From positions 2,294,001 to 2,358,000 of the forward strand of contig NZ_CP063304.1 of the NCBI RefSeq assembly GCF_015159595.1: a stretch of 64,000 bases of DNA, read 5' to 3'. Below, in pieces: positions 35,568-43,217 of the stretch (position 1 is the first letter of the stretch; each line of letters starts with the position of its first letter). The notes beneath the pieces are model-generated. The model saw nothing but the letters and a program-made list of their open reading frames with translations. It did not search any database and was not told the DNA's origin. Position numbers and translations under genes: made by a program. Origin of the DNA: Blautia liquoris (GTDB taxonomy: Bacteria; Bacillota; Clostridia; Lachnospirales; Lachnospiraceae).

Positions 35568-37634
35568 TTAATATGGAAAGGGATGGATATTCTCGTATTC
35601 CAAATCCCAAGTTCCGTCTTTAGGAAATCCAGGGCAGTTTTCGTTGTCTGCATATCCTGCAGTCATCATAGCCAGTGCCCATAAAAGGCCTCCATTTCCC
35701 GGAAGATATAAAGGGAGATCCGGTCTTAATATTTGATAGTTATTTCCATTTGCCGCATAGTAATTCTTCTGTGTGTCCATAAGGAGAATATCAACGGCCG
35801 TTTCCGGTCTGTGCAGACGTACTGCCGTCATTGCAATCATTGCAAAATCCCATCCCCACATTGTGGGGTACTCCCAGCCTTCCAAAACTCGATCCAATGT
35901 CTTTCCCATAATTTCGGAATCTATTCGTTCTCCATCCAGTATGCCGTAAGCCGCCAGCATAGAAGGATGATCGCGATTAAATCTGGTGAAAGTGTCAGGA
36001 CAGGATTCACATGCAAGATACACTCCGTCTTTTATACTGCTTTCCCTCATGTTCCGTGATACCCTTGTCCATAAATTCTGTACCTCGCTTTCTCCCAGCC
36101 TTTCGGCCCATCTTGCGGCGATTGCCAGACCAAATCTCCAATATTCGAGTTCAAAGGTTGGGTTCTTTGTTGTCGAAGCGTTGTGAACTTCCTGTGCGGG
36201 GATCAATGGCGGAAGCAGTTCATATTCACCGCTTTCTTCATTATAAACGGCAAAGTCGCACATAAAATCAGCCGTCTCCTTCACCACAGCCCAATACTTG
36301 CAAAGCAAAGATTCATCGTGTACACACTGATAGACCATCTCCAACATATAAAGAATATGCGGCTGCTGCCAGATCAATAAAGTGGCCACCGGAGATGGAC
36401 TGTCCACAGCATCAGCATCTACCATTTTGGGCCATCGCGCTCCATGGTATCCATTGCAGGCAGCATTCTCCCGTGCCTGATCCAGATGCTCCTTATACCA
36501 GTTAAGACTATCCATGACTAATTCGCTGTCATTCCAAAAAGGAGCCCATGCACAGTGCCAGACGTACATTTCCAGATGAGGTTTTCCGTACCAGCTGTTA
36601 CAGGTAAGCCCTGTCTCCTGTGGCGGAATAGTCCCACAGCTTTGAATCCTGAGCAAATACAAGGACAAGATTTCCCGTCTCTCCAGTTCCCGGGCTCTTG
36701 GATCCTTTGCGTTTTCAAAATCAATGATACCGGTTGTATTCCAAAAGCAGCGATATTCCTCCCTTGAATTGTCGAGCACCTCGTCGAAAGTGACCGGTGT
36801 GTTACTTTCCTCTATTTCCGGGCAAAATCCAACTGTGAAGATGCACTCCCGCTGATTTAAAGGCAGATCAATCCCATGCTCAGAGAGATTATCAGAAACT
36901 ATCTTAGCACATACTGCAGATATATTCACAAAATATTCATCCTGATCAAGCGAACATCTGACTCTCATACAGGTATTGTCTTTCGAGATCAGCTCCGTCT
37001 TATGCCAGTCTTTGTGCTTCCAGTCCGCACCCGTGATATCGGAAGCCCCATAAGGAAAAAGTATTTTGACAGATAACCCTGGAATCTCTTTTTCACATCT
37101 CACACAAAAACCTAAGATGTCGGCCTCCTGTGAGCAAACAGTCTCAACGTGAACCTTTGAACCTCTTAGTACAAAATCAGACCTCAAAACGCCTTCATAA
37201 AGATCCAGTTCCTGTGTTGTATCGGTTATTTCCTCAAGATCAATCTCTTTCTCATCCAGGAAGAATGCAATTCGTGCAAGACTCATCTTATGTGGATTCT
37301 CTCTAAGCCAGTGGTAAATCTCTTCATTTCCTTTCTGACACTTAAAGGCATAGGATACCTTTCTTCCGTTTTTTAAATCGAAGGACATCTTCTCAACGTC
37401 GCTTGGTTTATAATATGTATCCCTTCCTGCTCCCGCCGGTCTGGTGTGCCACCCCCACTGCGCCATCGTGCAAAGCGGCAGATTTGCTTTTTTCTGCTTT
37501 CCATAGAAAGTCTGCAGACCAGTGATATCTGCAGAAAATGCAAAATTTCCATTGCCAACACTTAATATCGCATTTTTATCATATTGCGTATATATAGGAT
37601 TGTTTCGCCTCACTACTTTTTTTCTGTCAATCAA
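35568..37634 (-). CDS. (alpha/alpha)6-barrel glycosidase-like protein, family unassigned
   Basis: A 688-residue cytoplasmic protein. The start is TTG at 37634, fixed by GGGGAG 7 nt upstream. The N-terminal half is beta-rich (AILSVGNGNFAFSADITGLQTFYG). The C-terminal half has helical-toroid motifs (PPQETGLTCNSWYGKPHLEMYVWHCAWAPFWND, YHGARWPKMVDADAVDSPSPVATLLIWQQPHILYMLEMVYQ, WEYPTMWGWDFAMIAMTAVRL). The layout resembles GH65/GH95-like clan members, but I cannot name the family. Candidate acids are the Glu residues in ETGLTCNSW and HLEMYVWH. It has its own promoter and precedes GH4 and a binding lipoprotein, so a role in the same plant-oligosaccharide path is likely. Confidence 0.75.
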   Translation of the reverse strand: MIDRKKVVRRNNPIYTQYDKNAILSVGNGNFAFSADITGLQTFYGKQKKANLPLCTMAQWGWHTRPAGAGRDTYYKPSDVEKMSFDLKNGRKVSYAFKCQKGNEEIYHWLRENPHKMSLARIAFFLDEKEIDLEEITDTTQELDLYEGVLRSDFVLRGSKVHVETVCSQEADILGFCVRCEKEIPGLSVKILFPYGASDITGADWKHKDWHKTELISKDNTCMRVRCSLDQDEYFVNISAVCAKIVSDNLSEHGIDLPLNQRECIFTVGFCPEIEESNTPVTFDEVLDNSREEYRCFWNTTGIIDFENAKDPRARELERREILSLYLLRIQSCGTIPPQETGLTCNSWYGKPHLEMYVWHCAWAPFWNDSELVMDSLNWYKEHLDQARENAACNGYHGARWPKMVDADAVDSPSPVATLLIWQQPHILYMLEMVYQCVHDESLLCKYWAVVKETADFMCDFAVYNEESGEYELLPPLIPAQEVHNASTTKNPTFELEYWRFGLAIAARWAERLGESEVQNLWTRVSRNMRESSIKDGVYLACESCPDTFTRFNRDHPSMLAAYGILDGERIDSEIMGKTLDRVLEGWEYPTMWGWDFAMIAMTAVRLHRPETAVDILLMDTQKNYYAANGNNYQILRPDLPLYLPGNGGLLWALAMMTAGYADNENCPGFPKDGTWDLEYENIHPFPY

Positions 37635-37668
37635 ATCTTATCTCCCCTTATAGCTTTAGTTTAAACAT

Positions 37669-37697
37669 ATTGTATTCTATCCAATATAAATTTTCAA
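37669..37697 (-). promoter_or_regulatory. Promoter of the glycosidase-like/GH4/lipoprotein unit
   Basis: -35 TTGAAA (37692-37697), a 17-nt spacer and TACAAT (37669-37674). A 14-bp perfect palindrome AAACATTAATGTTT lies 30 nt upstream (37727-37740) and could be an activator or repressor site. Confidence 0.65.
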
Positions 37698-37773
37698 CAC
37701 ACCACGACATATTAGACAATAGTTTGAAACATTAATGTTTTTTTTACTATATTGACTATAACTTCTTAACGTG

Positions 37774-37812
37774 AAAAAACAGGAGTTTCCAATCTTCATA
37801 CTCCTGTTTTTT
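37774..37812 (-). terminator. Terminator overlapping the end of the AraC-type gene
   Basis: Arms AAAAAACAGGAGT/ACTCCTGTTTTTT; the upstream arm covers the last codons of the regulator, and a T-run follows on the minus strand. Confidence 0.85.
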
Positions 37813-38662
37813 CTATCTTCATTATTCTTCTGTATTGCAATGGCGTCATTCCGGTTTGTCTTTTAAACACCTGGTCAAAATAGGAAATTCGTGTAAATCC
37901 AAGTATTTTTGAAACCTTTTCAATTGAATAATCATGCTCTATGAGAATGTCTTTTGCATGTTCAATTCTCTGAAAATTTATAAATTCATTGACTGTAAAA
38001 TTTGCTACCTCTTTAAAAATCCTGCTTAGATAACTTTTATCAATATAAAATATCTGTGCAACATCATCTAACCCGTTAACCTCGGTATAATGCAGCATGA
38101 TGTAATTAATTATTTCGCGAACCCTAACATATCGATCCATCTTTCCATGTGAAGTTTTCTCAGGCAAAACTGCCCTGCCCATTCCTCTCAGAGCATGAAT
38201 CAAAATCGATAATAATTCATTTTTTATAAATGCATTCACAGAGTCTTTTTTTTCTTGTGAGAGAATTTCTATTTTTTTTATACCATCCTCTAAAAAGATT
38301 TGCTCTGTATCATATAGTTCAAATACGCCATGATGCACTTTGAAAAATCTCAAAAAATCCACCCCATATAGTTTTCCGGCAGCTTTCAGCCAGTTCTCCT
38401 CAAACTCTGCCAGGAAACGGTCATGGCTTTTTCCGCCGATTACATTTGTGAATGGTATTTGTTTTTTATCAACGAATGTCAACGTTCCCTTTTTCATCAA
38501 ATAGCATGTTTCATTTAAATAAAAATAGCGTTCGCCCTCAAATATATAATACATCTGATATTGATTCTTATAAAAACTTACAGCATCAGCCATATCGCAG
38601 TCTCTCGTGATATGGCTGATGCCCACCCCATTACAATCCAGTGCAGATATGATTTTCTTCAC
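37796..38662 (-). CDS. AraC-family regulator with cupin-like sensor domain
   Basis: A 288-residue regulator: an N-terminal beta-barrel sensor (SFYKNQYQMYYIFEGERYFYLNETCYLMKKGTLTFVDKKQIPFT) and a C-terminal pair of helix-turn-helices (NGLDDVAQIFYIDKSYLSRIFKE and KVSKILGFTRISYFDQVFKRQTGMTPLQYR). It overlaps the GH43 gene by 4 nt (ATGA), and larC overlaps GH43 in the same way, so it is the last gene of a larB-larC-GH43-araC unit. It probably controls this unit or the glycosidase operon downstream. The effector is unknown. Confidence 0.9.
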   Translation of the reverse strand: MKKIISALDCNGVGISHITRDCDMADAVSFYKNQYQMYYIFEGERYFYLNETCYLMKKGTLTFVDKKQIPFTNVIGGKSHDRFLAEFEENWLKAAGKLYGVDFLRFFKVHHGVFELYDTEQIFLEDGIKKIEILSQEKKDSVNAFIKNELLSILIHALRGMGRAVLPEKTSHGKMDRYVRVREIINYIMLHYTEVNGLDDVAQIFYIDKSYLSRIFKEVANFTVNEFINFQRIEHAKDILIEHDYSIEKVSKILGFTRISYFDQVFKRQTGMTPLQYRRIMKIEKTGV

Positions 38663-39531
38663 TTTATCTCTATACTTCCATTCCTTTCTTCAATCTCATA
38701 AAAGACCGGTCTTTCCATCAACGTCTCGTTTGGAACATGTAATGTTAAAAATGTTTTTCCATTCAAATCTTTAAAAATCATACCATGACCACCATCTCTG
38801 GTAAATAACAATTTGCTGTCATGCCTCCATGTCCCAGTAAGTTCTCCATTGTCCGAATAAGAAATTGCCTCCGCATACCCCTCTTCTCCAAAACTCGACC
38901 ATATCATGATAAGTCTGCCGTTTTCAGTTCTATATAGAAATGGTCCATCTGTCACATAATGCAATCCGCTTTTATGACGATTTGAAATTGGCTTGACCCA
39001 GGGTGTAGCTTCTGATGCATGAAAAAGTAAAAAAGGTTCAGATACAGATTTTTTCAAGTCTTTGCTGAGCTCCATGGCGCAAATAGATCCATCTGAAATT
39101 TGTGTCCACTCGTGCACAAATACAATATAAGGAATATTATCGGCACTCAAGAAAAAGGTTCCATCTATACATTCCCAGTCAAGAGGCGTCACCTGACATT
39201 CACTATGTTCCTCAAATGGTCCCAACGGGCTGTCCGATCGCAGAATAGCGGTACCGCCATGTTTTTTACTGTCTTTGAATGTTGCAAACATATAAAAATA
39301 GCCTTGATACTCATGTACCTCAGGCGCCCAGCAATTTTTATCAGCCCAAAAGTCATCAGGTTTGTGAAATACTTCATAAGGGCCATCCCATTCTTTTAAA
39401 TCGTTGCTTACATAGCAATCAAATCCCGTTGCAGCGCCCCAGCAAGTTGCGGCCCTTGTACCATAAAGATAGTATTTATCCTGAAATACCAGTACAAAAG
39501 GATCTCTGATATTAATATCTGTAATGTTCAT
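38659..39531 (-). CDS. Cytoplasmic GH43 family protein with Asp in the acid position
   Basis: A 290-residue single-domain five-bladed propeller. It starts at 39531 behind GAGGGAG. Motifs are Asp10 in NIRDPFVL (base), Asp123 in CIDGTFF (pKa modulator), WAPEVHEYQGYFYMF and DGGHGMIF. Where most GH43 enzymes have Glu in an EGP motif it has Asp195 in VTDGPFLY. I believe this form recurs in a GH43 group of Clostridia, so it may still be active. There is no signal peptide. It is translationally coupled to larC upstream and araC downstream, an unusual setting for a glycosidase. Confidence 0.85.
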   Translation of the reverse strand: MNITDINIRDPFVLVFQDKYYLYGTRAATCWGAATGFDCYVSNDLKEWDGPYEVFHKPDDFWADKNCWAPEVHEYQGYFYMFATFKDSKKHGGTAILRSDSPLGPFEEHSECQVTPLDWECIDGTFFLSADNIPYIVFVHEWTQISDGSICAMELSKDLKKSVSEPFLLFHASEATPWVKPISNRHKSGLHYVTDGPFLYRTENGRLIMIWSSFGEEGYAEAISYSDNGELTGTWRHDSKLLFTRDGGHGMIFKDLNGKTFLTLHVPNETLMERPVFYEIEERNGSIEIK

Positions 39532-40343
39532 CTGTCTCCCTCTTTTCCAAGAAAGCTTCGCACACAATTTGCCGCCTCAAACTTCTTCTTGCCTATTCCA
39601 TATCCAATTTTATTATATGACATTTTCGGCATTGGACCAAAATTATCTGCAAAATATGTGAGGAGCGCTGCACCTGTCGGAGTACATAATTCGCCCCGTA
39701 TTCCGTTACTATAGATCGGAATACCTTTTAAGAGCTCTGCCGTCGCAGGTGCCGGAACCGGCATAGTCCCATGCGCACAGCGTACCTGCCCACTGCCGAC
39801 ATTGACCGGAGAGCAGATGACAACATCAGGGTTTATCTCTGCTATAGCCAGGCAGACACCGATAACGTCCGCGATTGCATCCAAAGTCCCAACCTCATGA
39901 AAATGGATCTGGTCAACCGGCATACCATGCACGGCAGCTTCTGCATTCCTGAGCTTCTCATACACAGAAATCGCATCTGATATAACCTTCTGATCTATGG
40001 GCAAATGGCTGATAAAATCACTGACTTGATGAAATCCATGATGTGCATGGTTATGTTTCTTTTCATGTGAATGCTCATGATTGCTCTCACTCCTATGCCC
40101 ATCAATATCCACAACATCAATATCGACACTTTCTTCCTCTTCGCCATGAATGTCAACGCACATTCTGGTGCCCACGATATTGCATGTTTTTCCCTTGATG
40201 GGTTTATAAGATACACCCGGGATAGAAAGATCCGAAAGTTTCTGTGTAAAGCTCTCTTGATCATCCATGAGTTCGTATAACGATGCCAGAAGCATATCTC
40301 CGGCAGCCCCCATATTCGTCTCTATATACAGTATCTTCTTCAC
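39528..40343 (-). CDS. larC: LarC N-terminal (LarC1) part: nickel-insertion protein for the LarA cofactor
   Basis: A 271-residue protein. MGAAGDMLLASLYELMDD is the LarC signature, a His-rich segment (HEHSHEKKHNHAHHGFH, about 89-105) is a likely nickel store, and HFHEVGTLDAIADVIG and CTPTGAALLTYFADNFG are family blocks. LarC inserts nickel into the pincer nucleotide cofactor of lactate racemase-type enzymes. Full LarC is about 400 residues and also has a CTP-binding C-terminal part, split by a programmed frameshift in Lactiplantibacillus. Here the frame ends at that junction and GH43 follows with 4-nt overlap, so the C-terminal part is missing locally. It overlaps larB by 4 nt. Confidence 0.9.
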   Translation of the reverse strand: MKKILYIETNMGAAGDMLLASLYELMDDQESFTQKLSDLSIPGVSYKPIKGKTCNIVGTRMCVDIHGEEEESVDIDVVDIDGHRSESNHEHSHEKKHNHAHHGFHQVSDFISHLPIDQKVISDAISVYEKLRNAEAAVHGMPVDQIHFHEVGTLDAIADVIGVCLAIAEINPDVVICSPVNVGSGQVRCAHGTMPVPAPATAELLKGIPIYSNGIRGELCTPTGAALLTYFADNFGPMPKMSYNKIGYGIGKKKFEAANCVRSFLGKEGDR

Positions 40344-41098
40344 TTCAGACCCTCCATCTGATTAATTCGGCTTGCAAGATATCCCGCACCGAATCCATTG
40401 TCGATATTCACTACGGAAACTCCTGAGGCACATGAATTCAACATGGATAATAATGCTGATACCCCTTCAAAGCTTGCTCCATACCCGACACTCGTAGGGA
40501 CTCCAATTACCGGGCAGTCCACCAGACCGCCAACAACACTGGCAAGTGCTCCTTCCATACCTGCAACCGCTATTACGACTCTGGCCGACATCAAAGGTTC
40601 CAGATTCGAAAGCAGACGATGAATTCCGGCAACTCCTACATCATAGAGCCTTGTGACATGGTTTCCAAGTACTTCTGCAGTGACAGCTGCCTCTTCTGCG
40701 ACATTCATATCGCTCGTTCCGCCAGTGGCAACTACAATATTTCCCAGAGAAGTTGTCTCCTTCGGATATGCTATCGCAAGATGAGCATTCCGTCTGTAGT
40801 CCAGATCTATCTCTTTTTCAAGATAATCAATTTTATCGTTGGAGATTCTGGTGATAAGTATATTTTGACTGCCTTTAGCATGCATCGACTTCACAATGCC
40901 TTGGATCTGCTGAGCTGTTTTCCCCTGTCCGAAGATCACCTCCGATGAACCCTGACGCACAGACCTGTGGTAATCAACTTTTGCATAACCTAAATCTTCA
41001 AAAGGAGCTATTTTCAAGTCAAGCAATGCATCTTCTGGTGTGATCTCACCATTTTTTACCTGCTCCAGCAACTGTAAAATATCATATTTATGATCCAT
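40340..41098 (-). CDS. larB: LarB, carboxylase for the LarA nickel-pincer cofactor
   Basis: A 252-residue protein of the AIR-carboxylase-like LarB family. The N-terminal helix pair (ILQLLEQVKNGEITPEDALLDLK) is followed by LDYRRNAHLAIAYP, VVATGGTSDMNVAEEAAVTAEVLGN and AVAGMEGALASVVGGLVDCPVIGVPTSVGYG. LarB carboxylates and hydrolyses nicotinic acid adenine dinucleotide to start the cofactor. It is first in the larB-larC-GH43-araC unit. larE and larA are not in the window; the racemase or epimerase using the cofactor must lie elsewhere. Confidence 0.95.
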   Translation of the reverse strand: MDHKYDILQLLEQVKNGEITPEDALLDLKIAPFEDLGYAKVDYHRSVRQGSSEVIFGQGKTAQQIQGIVKSMHAKGSQNILITRISNDKIDYLEKEIDLDYRRNAHLAIAYPKETTSLGNIVVATGGTSDMNVAEEAAVTAEVLGNHVTRLYDVGVAGIHRLLSNLEPLMSARVVIAVAGMEGALASVVGGLVDCPVIGVPTSVGYGASFEGVSALLSMLNSCASGVSVVNIDNGFGAGYLASRINQMEGLK

Positions 41099-41123
41099 TA
41101 AAGTCTCCCTTCACTTGTAGTCA

Positions 41124-41145
41124 GAGTCAGAATACCTTTTGACTC
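41124..41145 (-). promoter_or_regulatory. GAGTCA-N10-TGACTC dyad upstream of larB
   Basis: An inverted repeat (41124-41129, 41140-41145) 26 nt before the larB start. Its core (GTCA..AATAC.TTTTGAC) resembles the GntR palindrome at 22634 with one base more in the centre. It could be an operator of the same or a related regulator. A weak -10 (TATGAT, near 41166-41171) lies just upstream. Confidence 0.35.
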
Positions 41146-41204
41146 AACATCACATGTTTTAGTCTATCATATTAAAAACATCTTGTACACAATGAAGCAT
41201 CTTC

Positions 41205-41247
41205 AAAAATCCGGTTTGTCTATTCTAATGAATAGTAACCGGATTTC
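41205..41247 (-). terminator. Terminator of the ArsR-MATE unit
   Basis: Arms AAATCCGGTT/AACCGGATTT with an inner ATTC/GAAT stem, ending in TTTTTG on the minus strand, about 30 nt after the MATE stop. Confidence 0.85.
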
Positions 41248-41278
41248 ATGCTAATTATTAATTTCTCGAATTACGTGA

Positions 41279-42622
41279 TCATGCTTTCGCCGTATGAATA
41301 TTCTTCCACTTTCCTGTACGATACTCCGCGTAGGAAATAATTCCATTTACAAGCCATCCGATCGGAACTGCCATCCAAATCATTGATATACCGATCTTTG
41401 GCGCAAAAATCATGGATAAAGTCACTCGGATAAACAGGTTCACCAGATTTCCAATCGTGAACATCTTCATATCACCGGCTCCCCGAAGAAGGCCTCCCAC
41501 AGCCATCTTAAGCCCAAGCAGAACGAAAAGCCATCCCATGAACGCAAGATAACTTGTCCCTGTACTCAATGCAGTGGCTGTCTGATCGCTCCCCAGAAAA
41601 GCAGATATAATCTGGGTATTAAACAATTCAAGAATCACACAAATTACGGCTGCGAACATAAGTACCATCCAGTTTGCTGAACGATAGCCTTTTACAACAC
41701 GTTCCTTTTTCTCTGCCCCAATATTCTGAGCAGTAAAAGACGAAATAGCAGCCCCGATACCATTCATGGGAACCACACAGATCGCCTCGATTCTCATTGC
41801 AGCAGAAAAACCGGCCAGAGCCTGAGAGCCAAAGCTGTTTACAACTGACTGCACCAGCATCATTCCGATGGAAACCGTAGACTGCTGAAGAATCGAAGGC
41901 AGTGCAACTCTTGTCATATCAAGCATTTCCGATTTGTCAAAAACCTTTGTCTGCCCGCTCTCGAATTTTTTCATCTCCCGGATAAATACTATAAATGACA
42001 TTACAGCAGAAATCCCCTGAGCGATCAATGTCGCCCACGCAACGCCTGCAACTCCCATGTCAAAACTAGTCACAAGTACGTAATCCAGCCAGACATTAAA
42101 GACAGACGAAAAGATCAGAAAATAAAGAGGAATTCTCGATTTCCCCAGTGCATTGAACATCTGGGACAAGATATTATACATAAACAAAAACGGCAGACCC
42201 AGAAAATAAATATTTAAGTATAGAACCGCCATATCCAGAACATCTGCAGGTGTATTCAAAAGGATCATAATTTTCTTGCTAAACAGAAGTCCAAAGCTGC
42301 CGAGAAGAAGACTGATCACAAAAAATGACACCAGGGAGGTATTGACTGCCGTCTTCATCTGTGTATAATCTTTTGCGCCAAAATACTGACTCACAATTAC
42401 AGACGCTCCGATTCCGCCTCCCATCGCAATGCAGATAAAAATATTCGTCAGGGAATTTGAAGCCCCGACAGCAGCCAGTGCACCCTCACTTACATATCTC
42501 CCGACAATGGCGGAATCAGCCATTGTGTAGCCCTGCTGAAAAAAATTTCCTATGATGATAGGTAGTGCAAAGATAAACAAAGCATTAAAAGGTTTCTTTT
42601 TTATCAGGTAATCATTTTCCAT
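41279..42622 (-). CDS. MATE-family multidrug/metabolite efflux pump
   Basis: A 447-residue, 12-helix protein with two homologous halves. The N-terminus is KKKPFNALFIFALPIIIGNFFQQGYTMADSAIVGRYVSEGALAAVGASNSLTNIF, with the MATE signature GGGIGASVIVSQYFGA and the second-half counterpart (ALAGFSAAMRIEAICVVPMNGIGAAISSFTAQNIGA). It exports cationic drugs or metabolites using an ion gradient. It overlaps the ArsR-type gene by 11 nt, so the ArsR-type repressor probably controls it. Confidence 0.95.
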   Translation of the reverse strand: MENDYLIKKKPFNALFIFALPIIIGNFFQQGYTMADSAIVGRYVSEGALAAVGASNSLTNIFICIAMGGGIGASVIVSQYFGAKDYTQMKTAVNTSLVSFFVISLLLGSFGLLFSKKIMILLNTPADVLDMAVLYLNIYFLGLPFLFMYNILSQMFNALGKSRIPLYFLIFSSVFNVWLDYVLVTSFDMGVAGVAWATLIAQGISAVMSFIVFIREMKKFESGQTKVFDKSEMLDMTRVALPSILQQSTVSIGMMLVQSVVNSFGSQALAGFSAAMRIEAICVVPMNGIGAAISSFTAQNIGAEKKERVVKGYRSANWMVLMFAAVICVILELFNTQIISAFLGSDQTATALSTGTSYLAFMGWLFVLLGLKMAVGGLLRGAGDMKMFTIGNLVNLFIRVTLSMIFAPKIGISMIWMAVPIGWLVNGIISYAEYRTGKWKNIHTAKA

Positions 42623-42977
42623 ATCCTTGTCTCTCCAATATTTTAGAATCTCTTCTGAAACAATCCTCTATAAAATCACACGAACAATCTTCGGTTAATT
42701 CAACTTCCCTGGGGTATCTGGCCAAAGTATCGAGCATTTCCTGAAAAAGGCTGGAAACCAATTCTCTGTCCACGCGATAATGCATCTGATAACCTATTTT
42801 CACACCATATACAATCCGATATTTTTTCAGTATCCTCATATGCTGTGAGACCGCTGAATCCGAAATATGTAGTTTTCCGGATAAGGCATGTACACAATAC
42901 TGATGCTCATATAAAAGTTGAAGCAATCGAAATCTTGTAGGTTCCGTAATAACATGAATCACTTCGATTGAATCCAA
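42612..42977 (-). CDS. ArsR-type winged-helix repressor
   Basis: A 121-residue regulator with TTG start behind AAAGGAG (6 nt). The winged helix VITEPTRFRLLQLLYEHQYCVHALSGKLHISDSAVSQHMRILKKYRIVYGVKIGYQMHYRV is typical. A C-terminal tail with CSCDFIEDC could bind metal or thiol-reactive ligands, but the usual ELCVCD arsenic box on the DNA helix is absent. It is the first gene before a MATE pump, with a perfect dyad over its promoter, so autorepression is expected. Confidence 0.88.
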   Translation of the reverse strand: MDSIEVIHVITEPTRFRLLQLLYEHQYCVHALSGKLHISDSAVSQHMRILKKYRIVYGVKIGYQMHYRVDRELVSSLFQEMLDTLARYPREVELTEDCSCDFIEDCFRRDSKILERQGYGK

Positions 42978-43005
42978 AACAAACTCCTTTCCAGTTCTTG
43001 TTTTG

Positions 43006-43053
43006 ATTAAGTAATCACTTAATTAGATTAACAGAAATATAGAAATTTGTCAA
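43006..43053 (-). promoter_or_regulatory. Promoter and operator of the ArsR-MATE unit
   Basis: Consensus -35 TTGACA (43048-43053), a 17-nt spacer and -10 TAATCT (43025-43030). Directly downstream is the perfect dyad ATTAAGT-N4-ACTTAAT (43006-43023) covering the expected transcription start, as ArsR-type repressors use. Confidence 0.7.
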
Positions 43054-43168
43054 CAAGTCATGCACCCATAAGAGCAAGGGATATTGAAAGTTTCTCATCG
43101 TTCAAGGTTTTATCATTTTTTCTTATTAATACCCTTGATATTCATTCTTGAAATTGGCTATCGTATGC

Positions 43169-43197
43169 TTGACCCATTGTTCTTTTTTGCGTACAAT
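43169..43197 (+). promoter_or_regulatory. Promoter of the LVIVD-repeat gene
   Basis: -35 TTGACC (43169-43174), a 17-nt spacer and TACAAT (43192-43197), followed closely by AAAGGAGG and the start codon, so the leader is very short. Confidence 0.7.
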
Positions 43198-43217
43198 GGT
43201 AAAAGGAGGTAACTGAT

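Noticed and set aside
39528-39531. Programmed frameshift joining larC to a LarC2 part
   Set aside because: No LarC2-like sequence follows in any frame on the minus strand; the next frame is GH43.
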